This document shows, piece by piece, positions 39,584 through 39,834 of a stretch of 39,834 nt of DNA (position 1 is its first letter; every line of letters starts with the position of its first letter). The translations under genes and the position numbers were made by a program. Origin of the DNA: Oscillospiraceae bacterium (lineage in GTDB: Bacteria > Bacillota > Clostridia > Oscillospirales > Oscillospiraceae); assembly GCA_017502285.1 (NCBI GenBank), contig JAFVVH010000008.1, positions 1 through 39,834 on the forward strand. The letters are read 5' to 3'. The notes beneath the pieces are model-generated. The model was not told the origin of the DNA. It did not search any database and worked only from the letters and a program-made list of their open reading frames with translations.

Positions 39584-39614
39584 TTCATGGCTGACACGGA
39601 ACAGGGTCATCCAT

Positions 39615-39688
39615 GCGGGTGTAGTTCAATGGTAGAATCCCAGCCTTCCAAGCTGGTCGCGTGGGTTCGATTCCCATCACCCGCTCCA
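39615..39688 (+). tRNA. tRNA-Gly (anticodon TCC)
   Basis: The acceptor GCGGGTG pairs with CACCCGC, the anticodon loop CTTCCAA gives TCC, the T arm is TGGGTTCGATTCCCA, and CCA is encoded. Confidence 0.97.
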
Positions 39689-39696
39689 CACATGAG

Positions 39697-39737
39697 CCGC
39701 TTTGCTCGTGTGAGCCGAGCGAACACGAGCTTAGCGG
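39697..39737. repeat. Long hairpin between tRNA-Gly and tRNA-Arg
   Basis: CCGCT-TT-GCTCGTGT (39697-39711) faces ACACGAGC-TT-AGCGG (39723-39737) around an 11-base loop. That is a 13-pair inverted repeat with a symmetric TT/TT bulge and no T run. It may guide tRNA processing or be a REP-like element. Confidence 0.75.
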
Positions 39738-39758
39738 ATCAGCGTGCCTTGTGTATAC

Positions 39759-39834
<76 letters not shown>

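Overview
The window looks like a chromosomal segment of a GC-rich, strictly anaerobic, spore-forming Firmicute of the Clostridia, most like the Oscillospiraceae (Flavonifractor/Lawsonibacter/Intestinimonas-like). This rests on sporulation genes (dipicolinate synthase, SpoIIE), an electron-transfer flavoprotein, a group B-like [FeFe] hydrogenase, formate-tetrahydrofolate ligase and the Firmicute order of the rimP-nusA-rnpM-ylxQ-infB cluster. Genus is inference.

Left part (1-14.1 kb): the 3' end of etfA and its terminator; the spore-specific dpaA-dpaB operon behind a possible sigma-K promoter; a DUF554 membrane protein; a divergent L-fucose/arabinose isomerase-like gene (minus strand); then a nine-gene plus-strand operon for transcription, translation and flavin synthesis, rimP-nusA-rnpM-ylxQ-infB-rbfA-nrnA-truB-ribF, with an attenuator-like hairpin in its leader. 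A DUF1576 membrane protein with two homologous halves follows.

Middle (14.1-24.9 kb): a clan GH-A-like glycosidase and a MATE exporter on the minus strand; tRNA-Thr and tRNA-Tyr; then an accessory region. It starts with what may be an eroded integrase/attachment scar just behind tRNA-Tyr, carries an AAC(3)-family acetyltransferase and a metallo-beta-lactamase-fold hydrolase, and ends with a compact phage-derived cassette. The cassette has a Xre repressor and an ImmA/IrrE protease on the plus strand. On the minus strand it has a tightly overlapped operon of a zinc-ribbon protein, a helical protein, a sigma-region-4-like activator, a 15-residue coupled peptide, a collagen-like tail/baseplate protein, an XkdX-like protein, an XhlA-like protein, two holin-like proteins and a CHAP endolysin. 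No capsid, portal, terminase, tail tube or replication gene is present. GATTAC/GTAATC operator-like repeats lie between divergent promoters. This cassette is the most interesting object in the window: a decayed prophage, or a domesticated SOS-type lysis/fibre module.

Right part (24.9-39.8 kb): core genes again. These are a GNAT acetyltransferase, a PspC protein and a DEAD-box helicase (minus); spoIIE; the [FeFe] hydrogenase; formate-THF ligase behind a ZTP riboswitch with its own terminator; a catalytically dead rhomboid-like protein with a zinc ribbon; prfC-yeiH (minus); a 59-residue membrane peptide; a CmpB-type putative permease (minus); pyrB with a PyrI-like zinc domain fused to its C-terminus; a glyoxalase-type protein (minus); and tRNA-Gly and tRNA-Arg separated by a long hairpin. 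Most units end in strong hairpin terminators, many of them shared by convergent genes.
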